Origin: Granulosicoccus sp965214025
GTDB taxonomy: Bacteria > Pseudomonadota > Gammaproteobacteria > Granulosicoccales > Granulosicoccaceae
Assembly (NCBI GenBank): GCA_965214025.1
Contig: CBDCAW010000034.1
Location: 62,001 to 126,000 of the forward strand
Direction of reading: 5' to 3'
DNA: 64,000 nt
Each line of letters begins with the position of its first letter. Position 1 is the first letter of the stretch. The notes under the pieces were generated by a model. The model worked only from the letters and a program-made list of their open reading frames with translations. It was not told where the DNA came from and searched no databases. Shown one piece after another: positions 18,508-27,622 of this stretch. The translations under genes and the position numbers were made by a program.

Positions 18508-19517
18508 CTACATCTGCGTGGACTTGTCGGTCACCACGGCACTCCAGGCGCCTTCGGGCTCCTCGCTAATCACCGGGTCGGAACCGCCCGAGAGCAATGT
18601 CTCAACGGTGCGCTCGTAGTCTTCGACGTTCAGGCTGCCGTCGCTGCCCTGGGTCAGCTTGTTGATCTCGCTGGTCATGCGCATCTGGTGCTTTTCGGTC
18701 TGGGCGCCGGAGGCATCGTTGTCGAGCACGATCTCGGCGGCCTCTTCAGGATTCTCGCGTGCCCATTCCCAGCCTTTCATGGAGGCAGCGACGAAGCGGG
18801 CCATCTTGTCGACGAAGGCTTCATCTTCGAGATTCTCTTCCAGCACGTACAGCCCGTCTTCCAGCGTCGATACGCCTTCATCTTCGTACTTGAAGACCAC
18901 CAGATCTTCCGGGTGAGCCCGGCATCGATGAGCTGCCAGTACTCGTTGTAGGTCATCGTGGAAATGCAGTCTGCCTGCTTCTGCAGCAGTGGGTCGACGT
19001 TGAAGCCCTGCTTGAGCACGGTCACGCCCTCCTCACCTCCTTCGGTGGGAATCTCCAGGGAGTTCATCCAGCTCAGGAAAGGGTATTCGTTACCGAAGAA
19101 CCATACGCCGAGCGTGCGGCCGCGGAAGTCTTCCGGCGATTCGATGCCGGTCTCCTTCAGGCAGGTGAGCATCATGCCGGACTTCGCGAACGGCTGAGCG
19201 ATGTTCACCAGCGGCACACCCTTTTCGCGGCTGGCGAGCGCCGAAGGCATCCAGTCGACGATGACGTCGGCCCCGCCACCGGCGATGACCTGCGGTGGCG
19301 CGATATCCGGCCCACCGGGCTTGATCGTGACGTCGAGATCCGCCTCTTCGTAAAAGCCTTCGTCCAGCGCTACGTAGTAGCCGGCGAACTGAGCCTGGGT
19401 CACCCACTTGAGTTGCAGCGTGATGTCATCCGCCGCCAGGGCCGCGCGGCTGCTGATGAGGCAGGCAACGCTGGCAAGCGCAAGCGTTGCGAGCTGGAGT
19501 TTGGAGAGTTGGTTCAT
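18508..19517 (-). pseudogene. ABC transporter substrate-binding protein, NMT1/THI5-like (frameshifted)
   Basis: The first part (from ATG 19517, AAGGA at a good distance) has a signal peptide ending near SSRAALAADD, then ITLQLKWVTQAQFAGYYVALDEG, the start of periplasmic NMT1/THI5-type binding proteins for pyrimidine-like ligands such as hydroxymethylpyrimidine. After QLIDAGLT the frame breaks. The rest continues in another - strand frame as PEDLVVFKYEDEGV and onward to 18508. Adding one base in the G-run at 18911-18913 restores one continuous protein of about 336 residues. The gene is either inactivated or carries a sequencing error. It is the last component of the uptake system encoded with the pyrimidine-breakdown genes. 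Confidence 0.8.
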
Positions 19518-19596
19518 GAGGCTGTCCTTGTTGATTAGCGGCAATGAGAAGAGATCGAGGCGAGATGGCATGACTGTAACTTAATCAAACACCGAA

Positions 19597-20763
19597 TCAA
19601 TGTCGATGTGAGGGGTGCCAGAAGGTAACGGTTCGTTCGAGCAGGGCCAGCAGGCCATAGAACGCCGACCCTGCCAGGGCCGCGACGACAATCTCTGCCC
19701 AGACCATGTCGACGTTCATGCGCCCCACCTCGGTGGAGATGCGAAAACCCATGCCCACCACCGGCGTGCCGAAGAACTCGGCGACGATCGCACCGATCAG
19801 TGCCAGAGTGGAGTTGATCTTCAGCGCCGTGAAGATGAACGGCAGCGCCTCGGGCAGGCGCAGCTTGAACAGTGTCTGCCAGTAGCTGGCCGCATAAGTC
19901 TTCATCAAATCGTGCTGCATGCGGTTCGCCGCCGCCAGACCGGCCACCGTGTTCACCAACATCGGAAAGAACGTCATGATGATGACCACCGCCGCCTTCG
20001 ACGGCCAGTCGAAACCGAACCACATGACCATGATCGGTGCAACGCCCACGATCGGCAGCGCCGAGACCAGGTTGCCGATCGGCAGCAGCCCGCGCTGCAG
20101 GAAGGGGGAGCGATCGATCAGCAGCGCCACCAGGAACCCGCCGCCGCAACCCAGTGCGTACCCGGTCAGCACCGACTTGATGAAGGTCTGCTGGAAGTCC
20201 GCCCACAGAATACCGGTGGAACTGGCGAAGCGCTCTGCGATCACGCTCGGCGCCGGTAGCAGCACCTGTGGAATTGCAAGGCCCTGCGCCAGGTATTCCC
20301 AGAGCAGCAACAACCACACTCCGAACAGCCCGGGTATCACCAGCGCCAGCATCAGTTTCGGCACGCTACCCGGCGGCTGCAGCCGTGAGAGCTGCTCCAC
20401 GCACGACCAGGCCAGCAGCCAGCTCCCCAGCACGAGACACCAGAAGGCCGCACCGGGGTTCGGCGCAAGGATCTGCAGCAACAGGGCCGCCGCCAGCGAT
20501 GAGGCGATACCGAGATTCAATGCGGCGAAAAGCGGTGAGCGCTCGGCGAAGCGCAGCCCACCCGACGCTCCCGCGAGCAGCAGCAAGCCGATGATCACGG
20601 TAACGGCAGTGGCTTCACCCGTGAACGGTGCCAACACCACCCCGACCAGTGCGAACACACCACCCAGCATCATCAGCCAACGCTGGAATCGCGTGATACC
20701 AGTCATCGAAAAGGCTTGATTGAAACCATTCACCGAAGGCACTCGTGGAAGCCATTCATACAC
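19597..20763 (-). CDS. ABC transporter permease with N-terminal membrane extension
   Basis: The C-terminal 260 residues form a BPD-type permease: the EAA-like loop is KLRLPEALPFIFTALKINSTLALIGA, the contact site for the ATPase. About 120 residues in front form roughly four extra hydrophobic helices not normally found in SsuC/ThiX-type permeases. Start options are GTG 20763, which overlaps the upstream permease by 8 bp, or ATG 20706. The protein should sit in the inner membrane and pair with the second permease as a heterodimer. The neighbours point to import of a pyrimidine or thiamine-precursor-like compound. Confidence 0.82.
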   Translation of the reverse strand: MYEWLPRVPSVNGFNQAFSMTGITRFQRWLMMLGGVFALVGVVLAPFTGEATAVTVIIGLLLLAGASGGLRFAERSPLFAALNLGIASSLAAALLLQILAPNPGAAFWCLVLGSWLLAWSCVEQLSRLQPPGSVPKLMLALVIPGLFGVWLLLLWEYLAQGLAIPQVLLPAPSVIAERFASSTGILWADFQQTFIKSVLTGYALGCGGGFLVALLIDRSPFLQRGLLPIGNLVSALPIVGVAPIMVMWFGFDWPSKAAVVIIMTFFPMLVNTVAGLAAANRMQHDLMKTYAASYWQTLFKLRLPEALPFIFTALKINSTLALIGAIVAEFFGTPVVGMGFRISTEVGRMNVDMVWAEIVVAALAGSAFYGLLALLERTVTFWHPSHRH

Positions 20764-21688
20764 TGTCAGCCACCGGCTGAACCCCCATGCGCCGGTTCAC
20801 CTGGTCACCGGTCCAGCCCACCAGTGCCACCAGTACACCGGCGAGCACCGAGGCCACCACCAGTGCCGACCAGATCTGTACGGTCTGCCCGTAGTAGGAA
20901 CCTGCCAACAGGCGCGCGCCGAGACCTGCCACGGCACCGGTAGGCAGTTCGGCGACGATCGCACCGACCAGCGATATCGCCACAGCCACCTTCATGCTCG
21001 TGAACAGGTACGGCACCGACGACGGCAGCCGCAGCTTCCACAGGCTCTGCCAGCTAGACGCATTGTAGGTGTGCATCAGATCCAGGTGACTGCGCTCCGG
21101 TGAATTCAGGCCCTTCACCATGCCGACCACGATCGGAAAGAAGCTCAGGTACATCGAGATGAATGCCTTGGGCAACAGGCCCTGAACCCCGATCGCGTTG
21201 AGCACCACGATCAACATGGGCGCGATCGCGAGGATGGGAATGGTCTGCGAGGCGATGATCCACGGCATGAGGCTGCGCTGCAGCGCCCGGTTGTAGGTGA
21301 TGGCTACTGCAAGAACGACACCCAGTAGCGTGCCGAGCACGAAGCCCAGCAGAGATGAGGAAAGCGTGACGCCGGCGTGGTAAACCAGGCTGCGTTTCGA
21401 CGTGATACTCTTGCCGATCGTGGTGTCATACACTTCGATGGCAACCTGATGAGGTGCGGGTAACACCGGCCGGTCCTGGTCCAGGGTGCCACCAAGCAGT
21501 TCGACCAGCGAAGCCTGGCGCCCTTCGCGTTCCAGCACATCGTACTCCCAGGCCAGATTCATCCAGATCGCCGCCACGTACCAGATCACCGTCAACGCCA
21601 GCAGGATCACACTCACCGGTATGGCCTTGCCCCGAGGCGTCGAATCCGACGTCGGTTGCGCGCCGACGACACTGGCACCGATCCGCAT
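20756..21688 (-). CDS. ABC transporter permease (SsuC/ThiX-type)
   Basis: A 310-residue inner-membrane protein. One helix near the N-terminus (IPVSVILLALTVIWYVAAIW) is followed by a soluble-looking segment of about 60 residues, then the five-helix BPD permease domain. The EAA-like loop reads KLRLPSSVPYLFTSMKVAVAISLVGA. The insert between the first helix and the core fits hydroxymethylpyrimidine/riboflavin-type permeases of this family. It begins 33 bp after the ATPase gene and overlaps the second permease by 8 bp. Confidence 0.82.
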   Translation of the reverse strand: MRIGASVVGAQPTSDSTPRGKAIPVSVILLALTVIWYVAAIWMNLAWEYDVLEREGRQASLVELLGGTLDQDRPVLPAPHQVAIEVYDTTIGKSITSKRSLVYHAGVTLSSSLLGFVLGTLLGVVLAVAITYNRALQRSLMPWIIASQTIPILAIAPMLIVVLNAIGVQGLLPKAFISMYLSFFPIVVGMVKGLNSPERSHLDLMHTYNASSWQSLWKLRLPSSVPYLFTSMKVAVAISLVGAIVAELPTGAVAGLGARLLAGSYYGQTVQIWSALVVASVLAGVLVALVGWTGDQVNRRMGVQPVADSV

Positions 21689-21721
21689 CAGACGCGCTCC
21701 GATATCATGTTTCGGTAGCGA

Positions 21722-22594
21722 TCAGGCAGCCACATCATCGACATGCCCGCCGCGCAGCCCATCACGCACGCGATGCGCCAGCGCGATGAACTCCGGTGTT
21801 TCGCGAATATCGAGGGTGCGCTCGCGTGGCAGATCGCTGTCGATGATGTCGTGTATGCGCCCGGGCCGCGGGGACATCACGACGATTCGGGTGGACAGAA
21901 AAACCGCTTCGGGAATCGAGTGGGTGACGAACACGACCGTCTTGTGCGTGCGGGCCCAGAGCTGTAATAGCTGCTCGTTCAGGTGATCGCGCACGATCTC
22001 GTCGAGCGCACCGAACGGTTCGTCCATCAGCAGCAGTGCGGGCTCCACTGCCAGCGCCCGTGCGATCGATGCTCGCTGTTGCATGCCGCCGGACAACTGC
22101 CAGGGATACTTGTTCTCGAAACCCTCCAGGTTCACAAGCGCCAGATTGCGTGCGACCCGTTCGCGACGCTCCGCTCCCCCCAACCCCATGATCTCCAGCG
22201 GCAACGCCACGTTGCCGGCGATGGTACGCCAGGGATACAGGGAGGCGGCCTGAAACACGTAACCGTAGGCCCGTGCCAGTCGGGCCTCATGCGGGCTGAC
22301 ACCGTTGACCCTTATGTCGCCGAAGTTGGCCTGCTCCAGATCGGCGATCACCCTGAGCAATGTGGTCTTGCCACAGCCGGACGGGCCGATGAAGGAGACG
22401 AAATCGCCCTGCCCGATACTCAGCGAGATATCGCTCAACGCCTGTACCGGACCGTCACCGGCCTGGAATTGCAGCGACAGGTTCCTTATCTGTATTCCGG
22501 TGGAACCCGGGTCGGTATCCGGTGCCGACTGTGAAGCGGCTTCCGAGGCCGGGGCGACCGAGCCGTCAGCTGCGCCGCGTGACGCCTCAGACAC
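21722..22594 (-). CDS. ABC transporter ATP-binding protein (pyrimidine/nitrate/taurine-type importer)
   Basis: A 290-residue ATPase with Walker A GPSGCGKTT, Q-loop in YVFQAASLYPWRT, signature LSGGMQQR, Walker B LLLMDEPFGALD and switch histidine in VTHSIPEA. This set is typical of SsuB/TauB/ThiZ-type importers. It has an unusual 30-residue Ala/Ser-rich N-terminal tail. The GTG start overlaps the end of the dihydropyrimidinase gene by 8 bp, so transporter and catabolic enzymes are translated from one message. It energises uptake through the two permeases downstream. Confidence 0.85.
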   Translation of the reverse strand: MSEASRGAADGSVAPASEAASQSAPDTDPGSTGIQIRNLSLQFQAGDGPVQALSDISLSIGQGDFVSFIGPSGCGKTTLLRVIADLEQANFGDIRVNGVSPHEARLARAYGYVFQAASLYPWRTIAGNVALPLEIMGLGGAERRERVARNLALVNLEGFENKYPWQLSGGMQQRASIARALAVEPALLLMDEPFGALDEIVRDHLNEQLLQLWARTHKTVVFVTHSIPEAVFLSTRIVVMSPRPGRIHDIIDSDLPRERTLDIRETPEFIALAHRVRDGLRGGHVDDVAA

Positions 22595-24041
22595 CGGCGG
22601 GCATTTTCGAAGGATCGCGCTGCACGGGCTTCGGTGCGGTCATGTCCTTCCAGCGCGACAACGCCTGATTCACCGGCGGCGACGGCTTGCGTGCAACGAA
22701 TTCGCCATGCCCCTCTTCGGCGTTCACCTCATCCTCCCTGACGACGAGCTTGCCGCGGGTCAGCACGAACCTGGGCAGGCCTTTCACCGCGAAACCCTCG
22801 AACACGTTGTAATCGATGGCCGACTGCTGCTTTGCAGCGGTGATGGTCTCCGAACGTTCCGGATCCCAGACCAGGATATCGGCGTCGCTGCCTTCGAGAA
22901 TGGCGCCCTTCTTCGGGTACATGTTCAGGATCTTCGCGATGTTGGTCGCAGTGACCGCGACGAACTCCTCCTTCGTCAGCCGCCCCTTCGCCACACCCTG
23001 CGTCCACAATATGGACAACCGGTCTTCCAGGCCACCGGTGCCGTTGGGAATCTTGGTGAAATCGCCGACCCCCATACGCTTCTGTTCGGTGGTGAACGCG
23101 CAATGATCGGTCGCGACCACCTGCAGGCTGCCCGCCGCCAGACCCGCCCACAGACCATCCTGATGACGCTTGCTGCGAAACGGCGGTGACATCACACGCC
23201 GTGCCGCATAGTCCCAGTCGCTGTTGGCGTACTCGGATTCATCGAGAGTCAGATGTTGCACCAGGGGTTCGCCATAGACCCGCTTGCCGGCCTGCCGGGC
23301 ACGCCGGATCGCCTCATGTGCCTCTTCGCACGACACATGGACCACATAGAGCGGCACCCCGGCCATGTCGGCGATCATGATGGCCCGGTTGGCCGCTTCG
23401 CCCTCGACCTGCGGCGGCCGTGAATAGGCGTGCGCTTCCGGCCCGTCGTTGCCGTCGGCCATCAGGCTGGCCTGCAATTCCGCGACGATATCCCCGTTCT
23501 CGGCATGCACCAGCGGCATCGCGCCGAGCGCGGCACAACGCCTGAAGGAGGCGTACATCTGCTCGTCGTCGACCATCAACGCATTCTTGTAGGCCATGAA
23601 ATGCTTGAACGTATTGATTCCACTGTCGACCACCTGCTGCATCTCGTCGAATATCTGCTCGCTCCACGAGGTGATCGCCATGTGGAACGAGTAATCGCAG
23701 GCCGCCTTGGCGGTCTTGTTGTCCCATCGCTGACGGGCTTCGAGCAATGACTGGCCAGGCGAGGGCAGGCAGAAGTCCACGACCATGGTGGTACCGCCTG
23801 ACAATGCGGCCCGGGTACCGTGTTCGAAATCATCGGTGGTGTAGGTGCCCATGAAGGGCATTTCCAGATGGGTGTGCGGGTCGATGCCACCCGGCATGAC
23901 GTAGCAGCCGCCGGCATCGAGCGTATCGTCGCCCGAGAGGTTCGCGCCGATCGCAGTGATGACGCCCTTGTCGATCAGCACGTCAGCCGTGTAGCTGCGA
24001 TCCGCAGTGACGACGATGCCACCCTTGATGACTGTACTCAT
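22587..24041 (-). CDS. hydA: Dihydropyrimidinase (D-hydantoinase)
   Basis: A 484-residue cyclic amidohydrolase that opens dihydrouracil or dihydrothymine to the N-carbamoyl-beta-amino acid. Metal ligands are seen in GGIDPHTHLEMPF (HxH), the lysine position in TFKHFMAYKNALM, histidines in VHAENGD and YVVHVSCEEA, and the aspartate in VATDHCAF. ATG 24041 has an excellent ribosome-binding site (GGGAGG, 5-6 bases upstream); the longer open frame is antisense shadow. It is the second enzyme of the reductive pyrimidine pathway, after PreAT and before the ureidopropionase-like neighbour. Confidence 0.9.
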   Translation of the reverse strand: MSTVIKGGIVVTADRSYTADVLIDKGVITAIGANLSGDDTLDAGGCYVMPGGIDPHTHLEMPFMGTYTTDDFEHGTRAALSGGTTMVVDFCLPSPGQSLLEARQRWDNKTAKAACDYSFHMAITSWSEQIFDEMQQVVDSGINTFKHFMAYKNALMVDDEQMYASFRRCAALGAMPLVHAENGDIVAELQASLMADGNDGPEAHAYSRPPQVEGEAANRAIMIADMAGVPLYVVHVSCEEAHEAIRRARQAGKRVYGEPLVQHLTLDESEYANSDWDYAARRVMSPPFRSKRHQDGLWAGLAAGSLQVVATDHCAFTTEQKRMGVGDFTKIPNGTGGLEDRLSILWTQGVAKGRLTKEEFVAVTATNIAKILNMYPKKGAILEGSDADILVWDPERSETITAAKQQSAIDYNVFEGFAVKGLPRFVLTRGKLVVREDEVNAEEGHGEFVARKPSPPVNQALSRWKDMTAPKPVQRDPSKMPAGV

Positions 24042-24066
24042 GAATCCTCCCTGGCCACGATGATTC

Positions 24067-25308
24067 TCATTCGACGATACCTGCTGTTTCAACGACGGCG
24101 TGGAACAACACATTGGCGCCGGCCGTGGCCCATGCAGGCGTGATCTCTTCTGCTTCGTTGTGCGACAGGCCATCGACACAGGGGCACATGACCATCGCGG
24201 TGGGTGCCACCCGGTTGATCCAGCAGGCATCGTGGCCGGCGCCGGAGACGATATCCCGATGGCTGTAGCCGAGCCGTTCGGCCGCGTCCCGCACCGCAGC
24301 CACGCAATCGGCATCGAACTCCACCGGATCGAAACCGCCGACCTGTTCGATCTCCATGCCCAGGCCGATGTCGTCGACGATCGCCTTTGCACCGGTCCGC
24401 AGCTGGTCTTCCATATCGGCGATCACAGCCTTGTCAGGGTGGCGAAAATCGATCGTGAAGACGACCTTGCCGGGAATGATGTTGCGTGAGTTCGGGTAGA
24501 CATCGCATTGGCCGATGGCTCCGACCGCGAGCGGCTCGTGCGACAGCGCGATCTGGTTGACCAGCTCGGTGATACGCGCCATGCCGAGCCCTGCGTTCAC
24601 GCGCATCGGCATCGGCGTGGAACCGGTGTGGCTTTCCTTGCCGGTCAGGGTGACCTGCAACCAGTTGAGCCCCTGGCCATGGGTGACCACACCGATCTGC
24701 TTGTCTTCCTGCTCGAGAATCGGGCCCTGCTCGATATGCAGCTCGAAGAACGCGTGCATCTTGCGCTCGCCGACCGCTTCGTCACCCTTGTAGCCGATAC
24801 GCTCCAGCTCGGCACCAAGCCTTGCGCCCTTCGCATCACTACGATCGTAGGCCCAGTCGAGCTCGTGAACGCCTGCGAACACACCCGAGGCCACCATCGC
24901 CGGCGCGAACCGGGTGCCCTCCTCGTTGGTCCAGTTGGTGACGACGATCGGGTGCCTGGTGCGGATGCTCATGTCGTTGAGCTGGCGCACGATCTCGAGC
25001 CCCGCCAGCACGCCGAGCACACCATCGTACTTGCCCCCGGTAGGCTGGGTATCGAGATGGCTGCCGACGTAGACCGGCAGGGCATCCGGGTCGCTACCCT
25101 CGCGCCTTGCGAACATGGTACCCATCTGGTCGATGCCCATCGAACAGCCGGCATCGTCGCACCACCGCCGGAACAGTTGCCGGGCACGTGCATCGTCGTC
25201 GGTGAGCGTCTGACGATTGTTGCCACCGGCCACACCGGGTCCGATTTTCGCCATTTCCATCAGAGCATCCCAAAGACGCTCGCCATTGATTCGCAGGTTG
25301 CTTTGCAT
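24067..25308 (-). CDS. N-carbamoyl-amino acid hydrolase / beta-ureidopropionase (M20 family)
   Basis: A 413-residue binuclear zinc hydrolase of the M20 amidohydrolase branch (HyuC/PydC/allantoate amidohydrolase type). Metal-site blocks include GSHLDTQPTGGKYDG, TNEEGTRFAP, ELHIEQGPILE and the final GAGHDACWINR region. These enzymes split N-carbamoyl amino acids to amino acid, CO2 and ammonia. Downstream of dihydropyrimidinase the natural substrate would be N-carbamoyl-beta-alanine or its methyl homologue. It begins 24 bp after mmsA and ends 25 bp before hydA. Allantoate amidohydrolase is the main alternative. Confidence 0.87.
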   Translation of the reverse strand: MQSNLRINGERLWDALMEMAKIGPGVAGGNNRQTLTDDDARARQLFRRWCDDAGCSMGIDQMGTMFARREGSDPDALPVYVGSHLDTQPTGGKYDGVLGVLAGLEIVRQLNDMSIRTRHPIVVTNWTNEEGTRFAPAMVASGVFAGVHELDWAYDRSDAKGARLGAELERIGYKGDEAVGERKMHAFFELHIEQGPILEQEDKQIGVVTHGQGLNWLQVTLTGKESHTGSTPMPMRVNAGLGMARITELVNQIALSHEPLAVGAIGQCDVYPNSRNIIPGKVVFTIDFRHPDKAVIADMEDQLRTGAKAIVDDIGLGMEIEQVGGFDPVEFDADCVAAVRDAAERLGYSHRDIVSGAGHDACWINRVAPTAMVMCPCVDGLSHNEAEEITPAWATAGANVLFHAVVETAGIVE

Positions 25309-25332
25309 GGTCCGTTGCCGGTCAGTTGATGG

Positions 25333-26819
25333 TCAGGTCGGGAACGTGAAGACCGCGCCGTCCTTGATACCCGTGGGCCAGCGACTCGTGACGGTCTTCA
25401 ACCGCGTATAGAAATGCACGCCTTCAGGGCCGTAGATGGAGTGGTCACCGAACAGGGAGCGCTTCCAGCCACCGAAGCTGTGGTATGCCACCGGCACCGG
25501 AATAGGCACATTCACACCGACCATGCCCACTTGAATGCTGTCGGTGAAGGAGCGTGCGGCATCGCCATCACGCGTGAAGATGGCGGTGCCGTTGCCGTAC
25601 TCGTTGTCGTTGATCATGTTCACGGCTTCGTCGAAGGTACCGGCACGCACCACCGACAGTACAGGGCCGAAGATCTCCTCGCGGTAGATCTGCATGTCGG
25701 TGGTGACCTTGTCGAACAGGCTGCCGCCCATGAAGTAGCCATTCTCGTAACCCTGCAGGCTGAGCTTGCGCCCGTCGACGACCAACTCGGCACCCGCCTG
25801 CACACCGCCATCGATCAGCCCCAGGATGCGCTCCTGCGCCGCCTTCGTGATCACCGGCCCCATTTCCGAATCCGGATCGTCCGCCGGGCCGACCTTCAGC
25901 GCCTCGACGCGCGGGCTCAGCTGCCTGACCAGCCGATCGGCCGTCTCCTCGCCGACCGGCACGGCCACCGACACGGCCATGCAACGCTCGCCGGCGGAGC
26001 CGAACCCCGCGCCCATCAGCGCATCCACCACCTGATCCATGTCGGCGTCGGGCATCACCACCATGTGATTCTTCGCACCACCGAGCGCCTGGACACGCTT
26101 GCCCGCCTCGGTGCCGCGGCGGTACACGTATTCCGCGATGGGTGTGGACCCGACGAAGCTCACTGCCTGCACGTCCGGATGGTCGAGCAAGGCATCGACC
26201 GCAAGCTTGTCCCCATGCACCACGTTCAGCACACCTTCGGGCAAGCCCGCCTCGAGCAGCAAACTCGCTACCAGATTCACCGCCGACGGATCCCGCTCGG
26301 ATGGCTTCAATACAAACGTGTTGCCACAGGCAATGGCCACCGGATACATCCACAAGGGCACCATGGCCGGAAAATTGAACGGCGTGATACCGGCACACAC
26401 ACACCGAGCGCCTGGCGATCCGAGAACGAGTCGACCTGCGGGCCGACGTTGCGCGAGAATTCGCCCTTGAGCAACTGCGGAATTCCGCAACAGAACTCGA
26501 CCACCTCGCGGCCACGCTGCACCTCGCCCAGGGCATCGTCGTGGGTCTTGCCGTGCTCACGGGAAATCGCACGCGCCACATCGTCGGCCCGCTGCATGAG
26601 CAATTCATTGAAACGGAACATGAACGCCGCGCGTTTCAGGGGCGGGGTGGCCGACCAGGCCGGCAACGCACCCTTCGCCGCCGCCACGGCCGCATTGACC
26701 TCCGCGACACCGGACAGCCCGACCTCGTCGACAGCCTCGCCGGTGGCCGGGTTGTACACCGCCTGTGTGTTGCCACTCTCGCTGGCCAGCGTGCGGCCTC
26801 CCACCAGATTCTTGATCAT
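25333..26819 (-). pseudogene. mmsA: Methylmalonate/malonate-semialdehyde dehydrogenase (CoA-acylating), frameshifted
   Basis: The N-terminal part from ATG 26819 reads GEFSRNVGPQVDSFSDRQALGVC, then the frame breaks; the remainder continues in another frame as AGITPFNFPAMVPLWMYPVA and onward. Together they give the full aldehyde dehydrogenase of about 495 residues, with the catalytic cysteine in GSAGERCMAVS. The break lies in a CA dinucleotide run at 26394-26404: removing one CA unit restores the frame. The enzyme turns malonic or methylmalonic semialdehyde, which comes from beta-alanine or 3-aminoisobutyrate, into acetyl- or propionyl-CoA, the last step of pyrimidine degradation. It is the first gene of the operon. 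Confidence 0.85.
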
Positions 26820-26874
26820 ATCCGCCCGCGCCTCGCTCGACTTACGATGTCCGGAACGCTAACGTAAGCACCGT

Positions 26875-27474
26875 ATGCGGTCAACTTTTGATGATGCCCC
26901 TGATGGCACCTCCGGTGGCGGCCATTCGGCCACCCGGCCGATCTACGGCTTTGCTCCGATAGAGGCCGCTGATGCACGCGTTCTGGTGCTGGGCACCATG
27001 CCCGGCCAGGCCTCGCTGCAACAGGCCGCCTACTACGCACACCCGCGCAACGCGTTCTGGCCCATCATGCTCAATTGCCTCGCGGAACAACCGCTGAACC
27101 TTAGCGTTCACAGGCAGTGGGAGCACGCCCGCCGGGCGGAGCTTCTGCGCAGGAACCGCATCGCCCTGTGGGACGTACTGGCCGAATGCATTCGCCCCGG
27201 CAGCCTGGATTCCGCGATTGCCCCGGGTTCGGTGAAAGCCAATGACCTGGCTGGCTTCGTTGCATCGCACACCGATCTTCAACGGATAGTGTTCAACGGC
27301 CAGAGCGCGGCGAAGCTGTACCGACGCCACACGGCGGCACCTGTGGACACGGTGCTCAAAGCTCAGGGGCGAAGCCTCGAACAGGTCACCCTGCCCTCCA
27401 CCAGCCCGGCCATGGCCATGAAGACGCTCGTTCAGAAACACGAACTCTGGCACACCGCCATCGCAGCACCTTGA
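26875..27474 (+). CDS. Hypoxanthine-DNA glycosylase (UDG family 6-like)
   Basis: A 199-residue protein of the uracil-DNA-glycosylase fold. The motif LGTMPGQASLQQAAYYAHPRNAFWPI near residues 40-65 is the hallmark of DNA-deoxyinosine glycosylases, with the catalytic asparagine in HPRN. A C-terminal LPSTSPA block matches the minor-groove loop of the superfamily. It removes deaminated adenine (hypoxanthine) from DNA. The start is ATG 26875, 55 bp from the divergent mmsA start. It is a stand-alone + strand gene between two - strand operons, convergent with the ATP-grasp cluster. Confidence 0.83.
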   Translation: MRSTFDDAPDGTSGGGHSATRPIYGFAPIEAADARVLVLGTMPGQASLQQAAYYAHPRNAFWPIMLNCLAEQPLNLSVHRQWEHARRAELLRRNRIALWDVLAECIRPGSLDSAIAPGSVKANDLAGFVASHTDLQRIVFNGQSAAKLYRRHTAAPVDTVLKAQGRSLEQVTLPSTSPAMAMKTLVQKHELWHTAIAAP

Positions 27475-27622
27475 TCTCGGGTGACCCCGACAGGACTGCT
27501 TCTTGCACGATCCGATGCAGCGGTGTCGGCAAACCTCGGAACACTGTTTCAGACGGCTCAAGCCGAATACTTCGCGTTGCCGAAGTCGCCGACACCGCCT
27601 TCTATCTTCCCGACCGTACGTC

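Noticed and set aside
26881..27622. Extension of the ATP-grasp protein to 656 residues
   Set aside because: The extension follows two frameshifts and runs antisense through the hypoxanthine-DNA glycosylase gene; the natural end is at 27623.
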